The position numbers and the translations under genes are program-made. Of a stretch of DNA of 64,000 bases, positions 26,301 through 35,713 are shown piece after piece. The notes beneath the pieces are model-generated. The model did not search any database. It saw only the letters and a program-made list of their open reading frames with translations, and was not told the origin of the DNA. The DNA lies in assembly GCA_041397725.1 (NCBI GenBank), contig JAWKVZ010000001.1, positions 434,001-498,000 of the forward strand. The letters are read 5' to 3'. Source of the DNA: JAGRKR01 sp041397725. GTDB lineage: Bacteria > Pseudomonadota > Alphaproteobacteria > Rhizobiales > Hyphomicrobiaceae. Numbering within the stretch: position 1 is the first letter of the stretch; each line of letters opens with the position of its first letter.

Positions 26301-28016
26301 ATGCACGTCCTGTTCAGGGGACCAACTCTGCAGCGGCTGAGACTGGCCGCCGGACTGGTGCTGTTCGTGTTCGTGCTGACCCATTTCCTCAACCATGCCC
26401 TCGGCATCGTCGGGCTGGAGGCCATGGAGGCGGCGCGGGTCTGGCGGACGGCGCTGACGCGCTCGCTCTTCGGCAGCGCGCTGCTCTGGGGCGCCGTGGC
26501 GGTGCACGTCGGTCTGGCGCTGCTGCGGCTGGCGCAGCGGCGCGTGCTCAGGATGCCGCCGTGGGAGCTGGTGCAGATCGCCACCGGTCTCGCCATCCCC
26601 TTTCTCGTCGCCGAGCACATCGGCTTCACGCGGCTGGCCACAACGCTCACCGGCGCCAGCGATCCCTACGTCTTCGTTCTGTATGGCTTGTGGCCGGGCA
26701 AGGCGCTCATGCAGACGGTACTCCTCCTTATCGTCTGGATACATGCCTGCATCGGATTGCACTACTGGCTCGGCCTGACGACCTGGTATCGCACCCTCGC
26801 CCCGCTCCTGCTGGCCCTGGCGGTCGCGATCCCGCTGCTTTCGGTCGCCGGCTTCGTCGCCGCCGGCAAGGAAGTCGCGCTTCTGCTCTCCGACAGCGCC
26901 GATGCCCGCGACATGCTCGCCCAGGCCCGGCGCCCAGGCGCCGCCGACGTGGCGACGCTGCGCACGATCATCGCGGTGATCGAGTGGAGCATGGCCGCAC
27001 TCGTCGGTTTCGCCCTGGCCGTCATCGCCGCCAGGCGGCTGCGGCAGTTGGGCGGGCCGCGAATCGATGTCGCTTATGCCGCCGGCCCCATCGTGCGCAC
27101 GCCCAAAGGCCCGACGCTGCTCGAGATCAGCCGTTCGAGCGGCGTCCCGCATGCGTCCATCTGCGGTGGCAGGGCCCGCTGCAGCACCTGCCGCGTGCGC
27201 ATCGACCGGGGTGGCGACGCGCTGACGCCGGCCGGCATGGCCGAGGCGACCACGCTCGGCAGCATCGGCGCCCCGTCCGACGTGCGGCTCGCCTGCCAGA
27301 TCCGTCCGCACGCCGCGCTCGCCGTCACCCGCCTCGTCCAGCCCGATGCCGGAGCCGGCCTGCGCATCGCCACCAACCGCGACGAGATCAAGGGCATGGA
27401 GCGTACGCTCGCGGTCATGTTCCTGGACGTGCGCGGCTTCACCAGCCTGTCCGAGCGGCGCCTGCCGTACGACATCGTCTTCATCCTCAACAGCTTCTTC
27501 GCCTCCATCGGCGGCGCCATCGCGCGTGAGGGCGGCTGGATCGACAAGTACCTCGGTGACGGCCTCATGGCCGTGTTCGGACGCGAGACCGGAAAGCGCC
27601 GGGGCTGCCGGGCCGCTCTGCGGGCCGCCCGCGCCATCGATCTGGCGCTCGACGACGTCAATGCGCGGCTGTCCACGGAGCTCGCCGAGCCGCTGCGGAT
27701 CGGCATCGGCATCCACGTCGGCAAGATCGTCGTCGGCCGCATCGGTCATCCCGAAACGGCGACGGTAACCGTCATCGGCCGCACCGTGAACGCGGCGAGC
27801 CGTCTCGAAAGCCTGACAAAGGAGAAGGCCTGCCAGCTCATCGTCTCACGCGAGGTGGCAGAGCTGGCCGGCTGGTCGAGCCATGGCGACACCTACCAGT
27901 CCGTGCAGGTGCGCGGCCTCGACGAGCCGCTCGACATCCTGACGGTCGCCCGTGCCCGCGACGTTCCCGCCACGCTGCCGGAGCCCGCGGCCCCGCCAGG
28001 CGCGCCGAGCGGCTGA
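26301..28016 (+). CDS. CyaC-like class III adenylate cyclase with His-rich membrane anchor and [2Fe-2S] domain
   Basis: 571 residues from ATG 26301; the open frame extends far upstream only as the antisense shadow of mccA. Six membrane helices span residues ~12-250 and carry histidines H28, H32, H69, H106, H148 and H154, like the di-heme b anchor of succinate:quinone oxidoreductases. Residues 260-345 form a ferredoxin-like domain with C288-x5-C294-x2-C297 and C332. Residues 365-540 are a class III cyclase: metal aspartates D376 (FLDVRGF) and D420 (KYLGDG), adenine-type K416, transition-state N497 and R501. From memory, Sinorhizobium CyaC with such an anchor is redox/quinone regulated. Predicted role: cAMP synthesis in response to respiratory redox state. 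Confidence 0.9.
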   Translation: MHVLFRGPTLQRLRLAAGLVLFVFVLTHFLNHALGIVGLEAMEAARVWRTALTRSLFGSALLWGAVAVHVGLALLRLAQRRVLRMPPWELVQIATGLAIPFLVAEHIGFTRLATTLTGASDPYVFVLYGLWPGKALMQTVLLLIVWIHACIGLHYWLGLTTWYRTLAPLLLALAVAIPLLSVAGFVAAGKEVALLLSDSADARDMLAQARRPGAADVATLRTIIAVIEWSMAALVGFALAVIAARRLRQLGGPRIDVAYAAGPIVRTPKGPTLLEISRSSGVPHASICGGRARCSTCRVRIDRGGDALTPAGMAEATTLGSIGAPSDVRLACQIRPHAALAVTRLVQPDAGAGLRIATNRDEIKGMERTLAVMFLDVRGFTSLSERRLPYDIVFILNSFFASIGGAIAREGGWIDKYLGDGLMAVFGRETGKRRGCRAALRAARAIDLALDDVNARLSTELAEPLRIGIGIHVGKIVVGRIGHPETATVTVIGRTVNAASRLESLTKEKACQLIVSREVAELAGWSSHGDTYQSVQVRGLDEPLDILTVARARDVPATLPEPAAPPGAPSG

Positions 28017-28017
28017 A

Positions 28018-28042
28018 GCGCCGCCTCCGGGGAGGCCGGCGC
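28018..28042. terminator. 11-bp stem hairpin between convergent genes
   Basis: GCGCCGCCTCC (28018-28028) pairs with GGAGGC (28031-28036) and GGCGC (28038-28042), with one bulged C and a two-base nominal loop (in practice a 4-base loop). It begins 2 bases after the cyclase stop and precedes the convergent gene end at 28051, so it probably terminates both. Confidence 0.55.
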
Positions 28043-28050
28043 GCTGCCGG

Positions 28051-28479
28051 TCAGGGCTTGCGATCGCAGAAGCCTCGGTATTGTGCGACGAGCGGCTGGC
28101 CGAGCACGGCGAAATGGCGCGAATGCACGGCCGGGTATCTGCCGCTCACGTCGTCGCGATCGTAGATCGTCGTGATATTGAGGAAGCCTTCGCCGGCAAC
28201 CTCGATGAAGTGGCGCGCGGAGAGCGCCTGCACCGTCCGCAGCGCCGCCGCGCCCTCTCCCGTGCCGAGGCGGGCGGTTTGCGCCCCCATGTCGACGCGG
28301 CTGATCGAGAACGCCACCCGCTCGGGTTGTCGCTCGGCATAGGCACCCTTCTCGAACAGCCAGGCGTTGCCGCGCTCGAAGGTGCAGGCATAGACCCCGG
28401 CCTCCGGCTTGGCAGCGAGCGGCTGAACCGAGCCGAACACGAGAGCGGAAATCACGGCCAAGAGCCCGATACGTCTCAT
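28051..28479 (-). CDS. Small exported protein of unknown function
   Basis: 142 residues from ATG 28479 (another ATG four codons upstream). A signal peptide (RRIGLLAVISALVFGSVQPLAA) is followed by a ~115-residue mature domain with two cysteines (YACTFERG near the start and GFCDRKP at the end) that could form a disulfide in the periplasm. I recognise no family. It is the only minus-strand gene inside the block separating mccA from mccB. Confidence 0.65.
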   Translation of the reverse strand: MRRIGLLAVISALVFGSVQPLAAKPEAGVYACTFERGNAWLFEKGAYAERQPERVAFSISRVDMGAQTARLGTGEGAAALRTVQALSARHFIEVAGEGFLNITTIYDRDDVSGRYPAVHSRHFAVLGQPLVAQYRGFCDRKP

Positions 28480-28605
28480 AGGTATGCCCATCCTCGCGTT
28501 CCTGCGTTGCACGCCCCGTCCCCCGACGGCATGCTCCTTACCTCCTAGACCGTTGGCGGGCAAGCGAGAGCGCCCGCGACGGCCCGTCGCCGAGGGACTT
28601 GCCGG

Positions 28606-29142
28606 ATGCCCGGATCGCCACAACAGATCGAGCTGCGCGTTTCGACGCTCTCCCAGCTCTTCAACTCGCTCGACCCCTCGCCCTTCCACGAGCGCGACCT
28701 CGACGACGACGCCGAGACCTATATCGTCGGTTGGGCGCGCGAATTGCCCGTCACCGAGCCCCTGCGCATCGTCGTCCACCTGCCGGCGGAGGAAGCCGCG
28801 AAGGCCCGCGAACACCGGCTCGCCGAGGCCATGAGCAACTACTTCACCTACCGTGCGGGCATCCTGGAGCGCGATTTGAAGGAGCTGTTCCGCATCGGCC
28901 GCTGGTCGGCGCTGATCGGCCTCGTGGCGCTGCTGGTGGCGATGGGACTGGGCCACGTCATTCGCGGCTACCTCGTCGCCGACCCACTGGGCCGCGTGTT
29001 CGAGGAAGGTCTCATCATCCTCGGCTGGGTGGCCAATTGGCGTCCGGCCCAGATCTTCCTCTACGACTGGTGGCCGCTGAAACGCCGCTGCCGGCTCTAC
29101 CGGCGCCTCGCCGCAGCCGACATAGCCCTCATCGAACGCTGA
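28606..29142 (+). CDS. Conserved-looking membrane protein of unknown function
   Basis: 178 residues from ATG 28606 with GAGGGA upstream. The first ~95 residues are soluble, with DPSPFHERDLDDDAETYIVGW and EEAAKAREHRLAEAMSNYF. Two hydrophobic segments follow (WSALIGLVALLVAMGLGHVI and EGLIILGWVANWRPAQIFLY), then an Arg-rich tail KRRCRLYRRL. I do not recognise the family. It precedes another unknown gene on the same strand by 98 bases and the two may form a transcript. Confidence 0.65.
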   Translation: MPGSPQQIELRVSTLSQLFNSLDPSPFHERDLDDDAETYIVGWARELPVTEPLRIVVHLPAEEAAKAREHRLAEAMSNYFTYRAGILERDLKELFRIGRWSALIGLVALLVAMGLGHVIRGYLVADPLGRVFEEGLIILGWVANWRPAQIFLYDWWPLKRRCRLYRRLAAADIALIER

Positions 29143-29240
29143 TCGCCGGCCATGCCGAACAGATGAACGGTGCGTTAACTTCGCGCGCGTAGTCTCACCT
29201 CGCACCCGGCCCGCCGACGTCGCCGGGAACGAGGATCGTC

Positions 29241-30299
29241 ATGACGCGACCGCTTGAAACACTCCGCAACTTCGTGCGCAGCGCACTCGACACGCAGGGC
29301 GTCTATCTCGGCCGCTCGCTCGATCGCCTGGGGCTGCCGATCGCCTCGCTGCGCGAGGAGGAGGTCGAGCATTGCGCCTTCGCGGACAGCTTCCTGCCGT
29401 TGGCGATCGAGGGACGCTTCGACGATCTCGTCGCGGCCTTCGAGGTGGAGTCGACGGCAGCCACGCTCATGTCCGACGGTCTTGCCGTCCACGCCATCGT
29501 CGCCGATATCCTCAACGGCGCCGTCGATCCCGCCGCCATGTCGCGCGCCGAGTGCGAGCGAGCCCTGCCGCAAGTGGCCGATTGGTGGAACGCCAGCGAC
29601 CGCAGCGCCAATGCGGCCGCCGTGCTCGGCCTCGCCCTTGCCCGCACCGCGCTCGCCTGCGAACGACCGCAGCTGACCGACCTGTGGCTGAGCGCCGACC
29701 CGGAGCGCGCCGACCACTATCGCGCCGTCGCCATGGAAGTGCTGACGGAAAGCGAGCCGCTGGCCGCGGGCTGCCGCCTGTGGGCGCGCAATCGCTACGA
29801 GGCCGCCGCCGCCCTCGCCGCTTCCCCTGTCGAGACCGCCCGGCGCTTCCAGGCGGCCCTCGCCTTCGACACCTACGACGTCTCGCTCTACCTGATGCGC
29901 ACGCGCCACCTGCTCGCCAGCAAGGAGAGCGCTACGCGCGACATCGAGACGTTCGCCCGCGCCTCGCTCGCCCGCACGCGCGACCGCTTTGGCGCAATGC
30001 TCTATGCACGCGTACACCTGTCGGCCGCACGCTTCGTTCCACTCGAGACGCTCGACCCCGACCGTCGCCTGCTGCTCGATGGCCTCGACGACTGGCTGCA
30101 ACGCTTCCCGAGCCAGTTCCTGGCCAACCAGTTCGCGTCGATCGCCCACTGGGCGCGCGATCTCGAGCGCGTCAAGGAGCTCTTCCGCAGCCACATTCGC
30201 GAGATCCACATCGACGCGTGGCGCGACGCCAGCCAGCCCTACCTCGCCTGGGAGGAGGCCGGCCTCGCGCCCTCGCGCCAGAAGGGCAACGTCGGCTGA
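29241..30299 (+). CDS. Helical protein of unknown function
   Basis: 352 residues from ATG 29241, with CGAGGATCGTC upstream. It is almost wholly alpha-helical with repeated Ala/Leu-rich helices separated by short turns, resembling a TPR-like or other helical-repeat fold. No signal peptide, membrane span or catalytic motif is seen. Tryptophan-rich patches (VADWWNASD, LDDWLQRFPSQFL) may be core positions. It ends convergent to mccB with 16 bases between the stops. I do not assign a function. Confidence 0.6.
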   Translation: MTRPLETLRNFVRSALDTQGVYLGRSLDRLGLPIASLREEEVEHCAFADSFLPLAIEGRFDDLVAAFEVESTAATLMSDGLAVHAIVADILNGAVDPAAMSRAECERALPQVADWWNASDRSANAAAVLGLALARTALACERPQLTDLWLSADPERADHYRAVAMEVLTESEPLAAGCRLWARNRYEAAAALAASPVETARRFQAALAFDTYDVSLYLMRTRHLLASKESATRDIETFARASLARTRDRFGAMLYARVHLSAARFVPLETLDPDRRLLLDGLDDWLQRFPSQFLANQFASIAHWARDLERVKELFRSHIREIHIDAWRDASQPYLAWEEAGLAPSRQKGNVG

Positions 30300-30315
30300 C
30301 AGGCATTGCCGGCCG

Positions 30316-31923
<1,608 letters not shown>

Positions 31924-32113
31924 GTTCGCTCCCTTCTGCTCACGGCGGACACGTCCGGGCGTACCGCGCCACGGCTTCGCGCCGCCGCCGCCACGCTCCA
32001 GCGACACTCTAGAGTGAGATCGCCCGCGAGGACACGCCTTCGCGCGCCCCTGGGGAGCTCACCCACACTCTGGAAGGAAAGTGCCGCCGGAATAGGGGCC
32101 CGGCCGCCGCCGC

Positions 32114-33625
32114 TCAGCGCGTGCGGCGGATGTCGAGCGCCGAAGAAGGAACCACGCGGCCGGATTGCGTGATCGGCCCGGTCTCCCGCAGCATCAGGGC
32201 GCCGCTCAGAACAAGCGCGATGCGCAACTCCTTGCGCGATGGCAGGACACTCTCGACCCGCCAGTCGCCAAACGCACCGGTGACGCGCAAGCCGCCGTCC
32301 TGGTCATGGTCGAGGCCATCGAGGGTCCGCGCCACGAACTGTGAGAGCTGCGGGTCGAGTTGCAGCTTCACGCCCTCGCCGAGCCGCGCCGCGAGTGGCA
32401 CGTCAGCGAGAATGAAGCGCCCATTGCGGAAGACCGCCGGGGAGGCCCGCGTCGGCGCGAACTGCACGTTCGTGAGCCGTAGCGTCCGCTTGCCGGGCTC
32501 GACGTGGGGCCGCCCCAGAAGATGCACGAGCCCTTTCATGCCGAGCCAGCCCTCGGCCGTATCCACGTCGGCGCGAAGCTCGATGGCGATCCTGTTCTGC
32601 GAGGGATAGACGGCGACCCTGCGCGCCTTGAGCTGACCCTTGGTGCCACCCGCGCCGAGCGGCAGCGTCGTCCCGGCGGGAAGCGCGGCGCGCACCGCCT
32701 CGACCATCCGGCTCATGGGCACGCGATAGCTGAGCTCGAGTTGCGTCACCAGTGGCTCGGCAGGCTTGAGAGAGGCTTCGGGCAACGGCGTCACGAACAG
32801 CGGCACCGGCCGCTCGCCGACCACAGGCGCAATCCTGGCCGCGACGGCGAGACGGTAGAACAGTTGCCCGCGCTCCGCCCGGAAGCCACCGCTGGCGATC
32901 GACAGCGGCTCGGCCCGCATCCACAGACCGCTGGCGCCGAGCGCCACCGGCGCGTGCAGGCGGCGCCAGCCCCTGGCGGCGACATCGCGCAGCGGCAGCG
33001 CGGAGAGGTGGCGCTGCAGAGCCTCCCCCGCTTCCTTCAGGGACCGGGACAGCTGCGGGTCGAGCGCGCGACCGAGCGCGAAACCGGCACCGAGCAGCGT
33101 GACGGTCTCGGCGCTGGTGGCGATCGGCTCCACTCTCTCGACCTCGACCTCGAAATCGGGACCAAGCGAGACCTTGAAGCCGGCGGTGACGACGATGCGG
33201 CCGGACGTGTCATCCGTCGCGCGCTGGCGGCGTCCGAAAGTGCCCGCCTTCAGGTCGTAATCGAAAGGAATGTCCACCAGAAGCCGGTCGTCGGCCGCCT
33301 TGAGGACGGGGGCGCCTGCCCGGCGCAAAACGCCGCGCACGCCGGCGCTTCGGCACGAGCCGCGCGCGCTGCTGCGGCAGTCCGAACCGCGCACGACGCC
33401 GCTCACGCGGATCGTATCGTCAGGCAGGGCGTCGACGATGGCTGTCGCCAAGGCGTCCTGATCGAGACGCAGACCGAGGAACAGCGTCGAGGCCCGCGTG
33501 CGGCCCTCCTCGTGAGCGCCGCCGACGACAGGCGGTTTCGTGAACTGCACGTCCTGGCGGCAGCCCCCGATGCTCGCCGCAAGCCCGGCGAGCACCACCA
33601 ACTCTATGATCCCACGCAATTTCAA
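32114..33625 (-). CDS. DUF4403 family lipoprotein
   Basis: About 503 residues from TTG 33625; ATG 33715 gives 533. The TTG start is preferred because it places a typical lipoprotein signal at the N-terminus (LRGIIELVVLAGLAASIGGC), with the lipobox cysteine at about residue 22. The mature part is a long, beta-rich repeat region with the DUF4403 pattern: VDIPFDYDLKAGTFG, ATSAETVTLLGAGFALGRAL, LELSYRVPMSRMVEAV and LADVPLAARLGEGVKLQL. The family resembles lipid-binding (SMP/BPI-like) proteins, by general knowledge; the function here is not established. Confidence 0.78.
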   Translation of the reverse strand: MKLRGIIELVVLAGLAASIGGCRQDVQFTKPPVVGGAHEEGRTRASTLFLGLRLDQDALATAIVDALPDDTIRVSGVVRGSDCRSSARGSCRSAGVRGVLRRAGAPVLKAADDRLLVDIPFDYDLKAGTFGRRQRATDDTSGRIVVTAGFKVSLGPDFEVEVERVEPIATSAETVTLLGAGFALGRALDPQLSRSLKEAGEALQRHLSALPLRDVAARGWRRLHAPVALGASGLWMRAEPLSIASGGFRAERGQLFYRLAVAARIAPVVGERPVPLFVTPLPEASLKPAEPLVTQLELSYRVPMSRMVEAVRAALPAGTTLPLGAGGTKGQLKARRVAVYPSQNRIAIELRADVDTAEGWLGMKGLVHLLGRPHVEPGKRTLRLTNVQFAPTRASPAVFRNGRFILADVPLAARLGEGVKLQLDPQLSQFVARTLDGLDHDQDGGLRVTGAFGDWRVESVLPSRKELRIALVLSGALMLRETGPITQSGRVVPSSALDIRRTR

Positions 33626-33803
33626 GACCTGACCAACTCTTCGCAAAATGCGGATGACCGGCGGCGATTGGGGACATCTCGACGACCACGGCCAGTCCCG
33701 CGCACGCGCAGGCATCGCCAGAGTCGCCAGGTGTGCAAGTTGGAGAGGTCGCCCCCGCGGCCCGCTGACGGCCCCTTGAGCAGTCAGTCATTACCGTCTG
33801 CGG

Positions 33804-33831
33804 ATCATAGATCAATCGTCATTTGGAACAA
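33804..33831 (-). promoter_or_regulatory. Candidate sigma-70 promoter for the DUF4403 gene
   Basis: Read on the minus strand: TTGTTC (33826-33831), 16 bases, TATGAT (33804-33809, five of six matches to the -10 consensus). It lies in an AT-rich patch upstream of the DUF4403 gene and overlaps an inverted repeat TTGGAACAA/TTGTCCAA (33823-33843) that could be an operator. Confidence 0.4.
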
Positions 33832-33940
33832 TCTGTTGTCCAAAAGAAGAGACGAATTGGTTAAACAGCATGCGGACGGGATCGGCGCCCGCTCCGGGCT
33901 CTCGCCGGCGGCGCTCTGCGGCAGGACGTGCGGATAGGAT

Positions 33941-34351
33941 CTATTTCCACTCGGTCTCGGGTTTCTGCACTGCGCCACCGGCCTCTTTCCAGGCCTTGAA
34001 GCCACCGATGACGTGCGAGACCGGCTTCAGCCCCATCTTCTGGGCCGTGTCGGCCGCCAGGGCCGAGCGCAGGCCGCCGGCACAGAAGAAGACGAACTGC
34101 TTGTCTTCGCCGAAGACCTTCTTGAAATAGGGGCTTTCCGGATCGATCCAGAATTCCAGCATGCCGCGGGTGCAGTGGAACGCCCCGGGGATGCGGCCTT
34201 CCCGCTCGAGCTCGCGGGGATCGCGCAGATCGACGAGCAGGACGTCGTCACGCTTGGCGAGCGCAATCGCCTGCTCGGCCGTGACCTCCTGGATCGACTG
34301 GCGGGCCTCCGCCACGAGTGCCTTGTAGCCTTTCGTGATCGTCTGTGGCAT
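33941..34351 (-). CDS. Single-domain rhodanese-like protein
   Basis: 136 residues from ATG 34351 (GGGAGG upstream). One rhodanese domain covers almost the whole protein: LLVDLRDPRELEREGRIPGA near the start, FFCAGGLRSALAADTAQ with the active-site cysteine in the loop C-A-G-G-L-R, and VSHVIGGFKAWKEAGG at the end. It probably carries persulfide sulfur in the cytoplasm. No neighbouring sulfur-metabolism gene is visible, so the acceptor is unknown. Confidence 0.88.
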   Translation of the reverse strand: MPQTITKGYKALVAEARQSIQEVTAEQAIALAKRDDVLLVDLRDPRELEREGRIPGAFHCTRGMLEFWIDPESPYFKKVFGEDKQFVFFCAGGLRSALAADTAQKMGLKPVSHVIGGFKAWKEAGGAVQKPETEWK

Positions 34352-34530
34352 GTGCGGCCTCCCGGATGCTGGTATGCTGGCAGTTCTAGCGGCTCCGGCC
34401 ACGGGGCGCCAGTAGGGGCGCGGGCGAGCTGCGCAGCGCTGTCGCGCGCGAACTCGAGAGATTCGACCGTATCCGCCTCATCCGCGCCACGATCTCGGAT
34501 GGAATGTAATTGCCGGACACATCGCGATTC

Positions 34531-34962
34531 ATGACCATGCCCGCACGTTCCATCCTCCTGGCCGTCACGCTCGCACTCGCGGGATGCGCCTCCGCCATGC
34601 CCGGCTACAGTCCGACGCCGTCGAAGAGCGCGGCCCAAGCCGCCGACCTGCCGGGCGCGATGGCCCCCGACGGCACGTATCGCATGAGTGCGCGCGAGCA
34701 GAAGCTCTCCTGCAGCAAGCTGTCCGGATCGATTGTGATCGGCATCGCGCAGCTCAAGGACTACCCCAACCAGGCCAGGCCGTCGGCGGTCGCCAGAGCG
34801 GCCCAGAAGGGTACGGGCGCCACGCTCGGCTACTCGACCTATGGCGCCGACACGGAGGCGGACCGGGCCCGTCTGAGGGCACGGATCGAGGCCTACAACG
34901 AGCACCTGAAGCGCCTGAAGTGCACGCCCTACGACATAGAGGCCGAGCTGAAGAAGCCTTGA
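34531..34962 (+). CDS. Small lipoprotein of unknown function
   Basis: 143 residues from ATG 34531 (ATG 34537 also possible). The N-terminus is a lipoprotein signal, ILLAVTLALAGC, with lipidated cysteine about residue 19. The mature part has KLSCSKLSGSIVIGIAQLKDYPNQA and a Lys/Arg-rich C-terminus ending in CTPYDIEAEL. Two further cysteines could form a disulfide. I recognise no family. Two small exported proteins follow on the same strand. Confidence 0.65.
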   Translation: MTMPARSILLAVTLALAGCASAMPGYSPTPSKSAAQAADLPGAMAPDGTYRMSAREQKLSCSKLSGSIVIGIAQLKDYPNQARPSAVARAAQKGTGATLGYSTYGADTEADRARLRARIEAYNEHLKRLKCTPYDIEAELKKP

Positions 34963-35080
34963 GAGGCATCGGCGACGCCTCGACGCGCGCCAGCCGCGGC
35001 AAATGCTGTTATCCTTCCGGGCAGCCGATCTCCCCGCCTCGCCCCACCACCGCTCACCGCGTATTCGAGGGAAACCGACC

Positions 35081-35347
35081 ATGAGCCTCAAGGCAAGCCT
35101 GCTGCTGATCCTGCTGTCGACGGTTGCCGGTGTAACGACGGGTTACATCCTCACCAGCAAGGCGACGCCGACTCTCACGCGCGGCTTCGGCTGCGCCATT
35201 CTCGAGGCGGCGGTCTCGGATGGCGTGCTCACCGACGCCAAACGGCGCGAGCTCATCGGCAAGCTCACGCGCAGCCCGGCGCTCAGCGACAGCCTGCGCC
35301 AGGACGCGGCATTGCTCGAAAGCCAGTGCACCAAGCTCGGCATCTAG
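35081..35347 (+). CDS. Small exported/anchored protein, paralogue of the next gene
   Basis: 88 residues from ATG 35081, with GAGGGAAA upstream. A hydrophobic N-terminus (SLLLILLSTVAGVTTGYIL) is followed by a small domain: TRGFGCAILEAAVSDGVLTDAKRRELIGKL and a final cysteine. The block C-x-I-L-x3-V-x-[DQ]-G-[VY]-[LF]-T-x-[AQ]-x-R is shared with the next gene, so the two are tandem paralogues. Function is unknown; the N-terminus may be an uncleaved anchor. Confidence 0.6.
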   Translation: MSLKASLLLILLSTVAGVTTGYILTSKATPTLTRGFGCAILEAAVSDGVLTDAKRRELIGKLTRSPALSDSLRQDAALLESQCTKLGI

Positions 35348-35368
35348 GACCAACGGAAGGCTCACATC

Positions 35369-35677
35369 ATGCGTAGCTGGCTCGCCATTCTCCTCGCCGC
35401 CGTGACGTTCCTCATTGGTGCCTTCGGCGCCGCTTCGTACGTCGGAGGCCGCGCAAGCATCGGCGGCATCCGCATTGCCTGCGACATCCTCGATACCGGG
35501 GTCCGCCAGGGCTACTTCACCACCGCCCAGCGCGACAAGATCATCGACCGCCTCGATCGCAAGCTCGACGCGCTCGGCAAGAAGGGCGACAAGCCCGCAA
35601 AGGCCGACCACACCATGCGCGACCTGTTCAAGGGATGCGCCAGGTTCGCGACGGGCGGAGCGCCGGCCAGGAAGTAG
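35369..35677 (+). CDS. Small exported/anchored protein, paralogue of the preceding gene
   Basis: 102 residues from ATG 35369, 21 bases after the preceding stop, so very likely one transcript. The N-terminal segment SWLAILLAAVTFLIGAFGAA is hydrophobic. The small domain RIACDILDTGVRQGYFTTAQ-RDKIIDRL aligns with the domain of the previous gene, with a matching later cysteine (FKGCARF). The C-terminus is Lys rich. No family is recognised. Convergent to the dihydroorotase gene. Confidence 0.6.
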   Translation: MRSWLAILLAAVTFLIGAFGAASYVGGRASIGGIRIACDILDTGVRQGYFTTAQRDKIIDRLDRKLDALGKKGDKPAKADHTMRDLFKGCARFATGGAPARK

Positions 35678-35696
35678 CCGAGCCCGCCCCGTCTCA

Positions 35697-35712
35697 CGCG
35701 CCCGCCGGCGCG
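35697..35712. terminator. Short GC hairpin between convergent genes
   Basis: CGCGCC (35697-35702) pairs with GGCGCG (35707-35712) around a 4-base loop, 20 bases after the stop of the small paralogue and directly before the end of the dihydroorotase gene on the other strand. No U-tract. Confidence 0.4.
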
Positions 35713-35713
35713 C

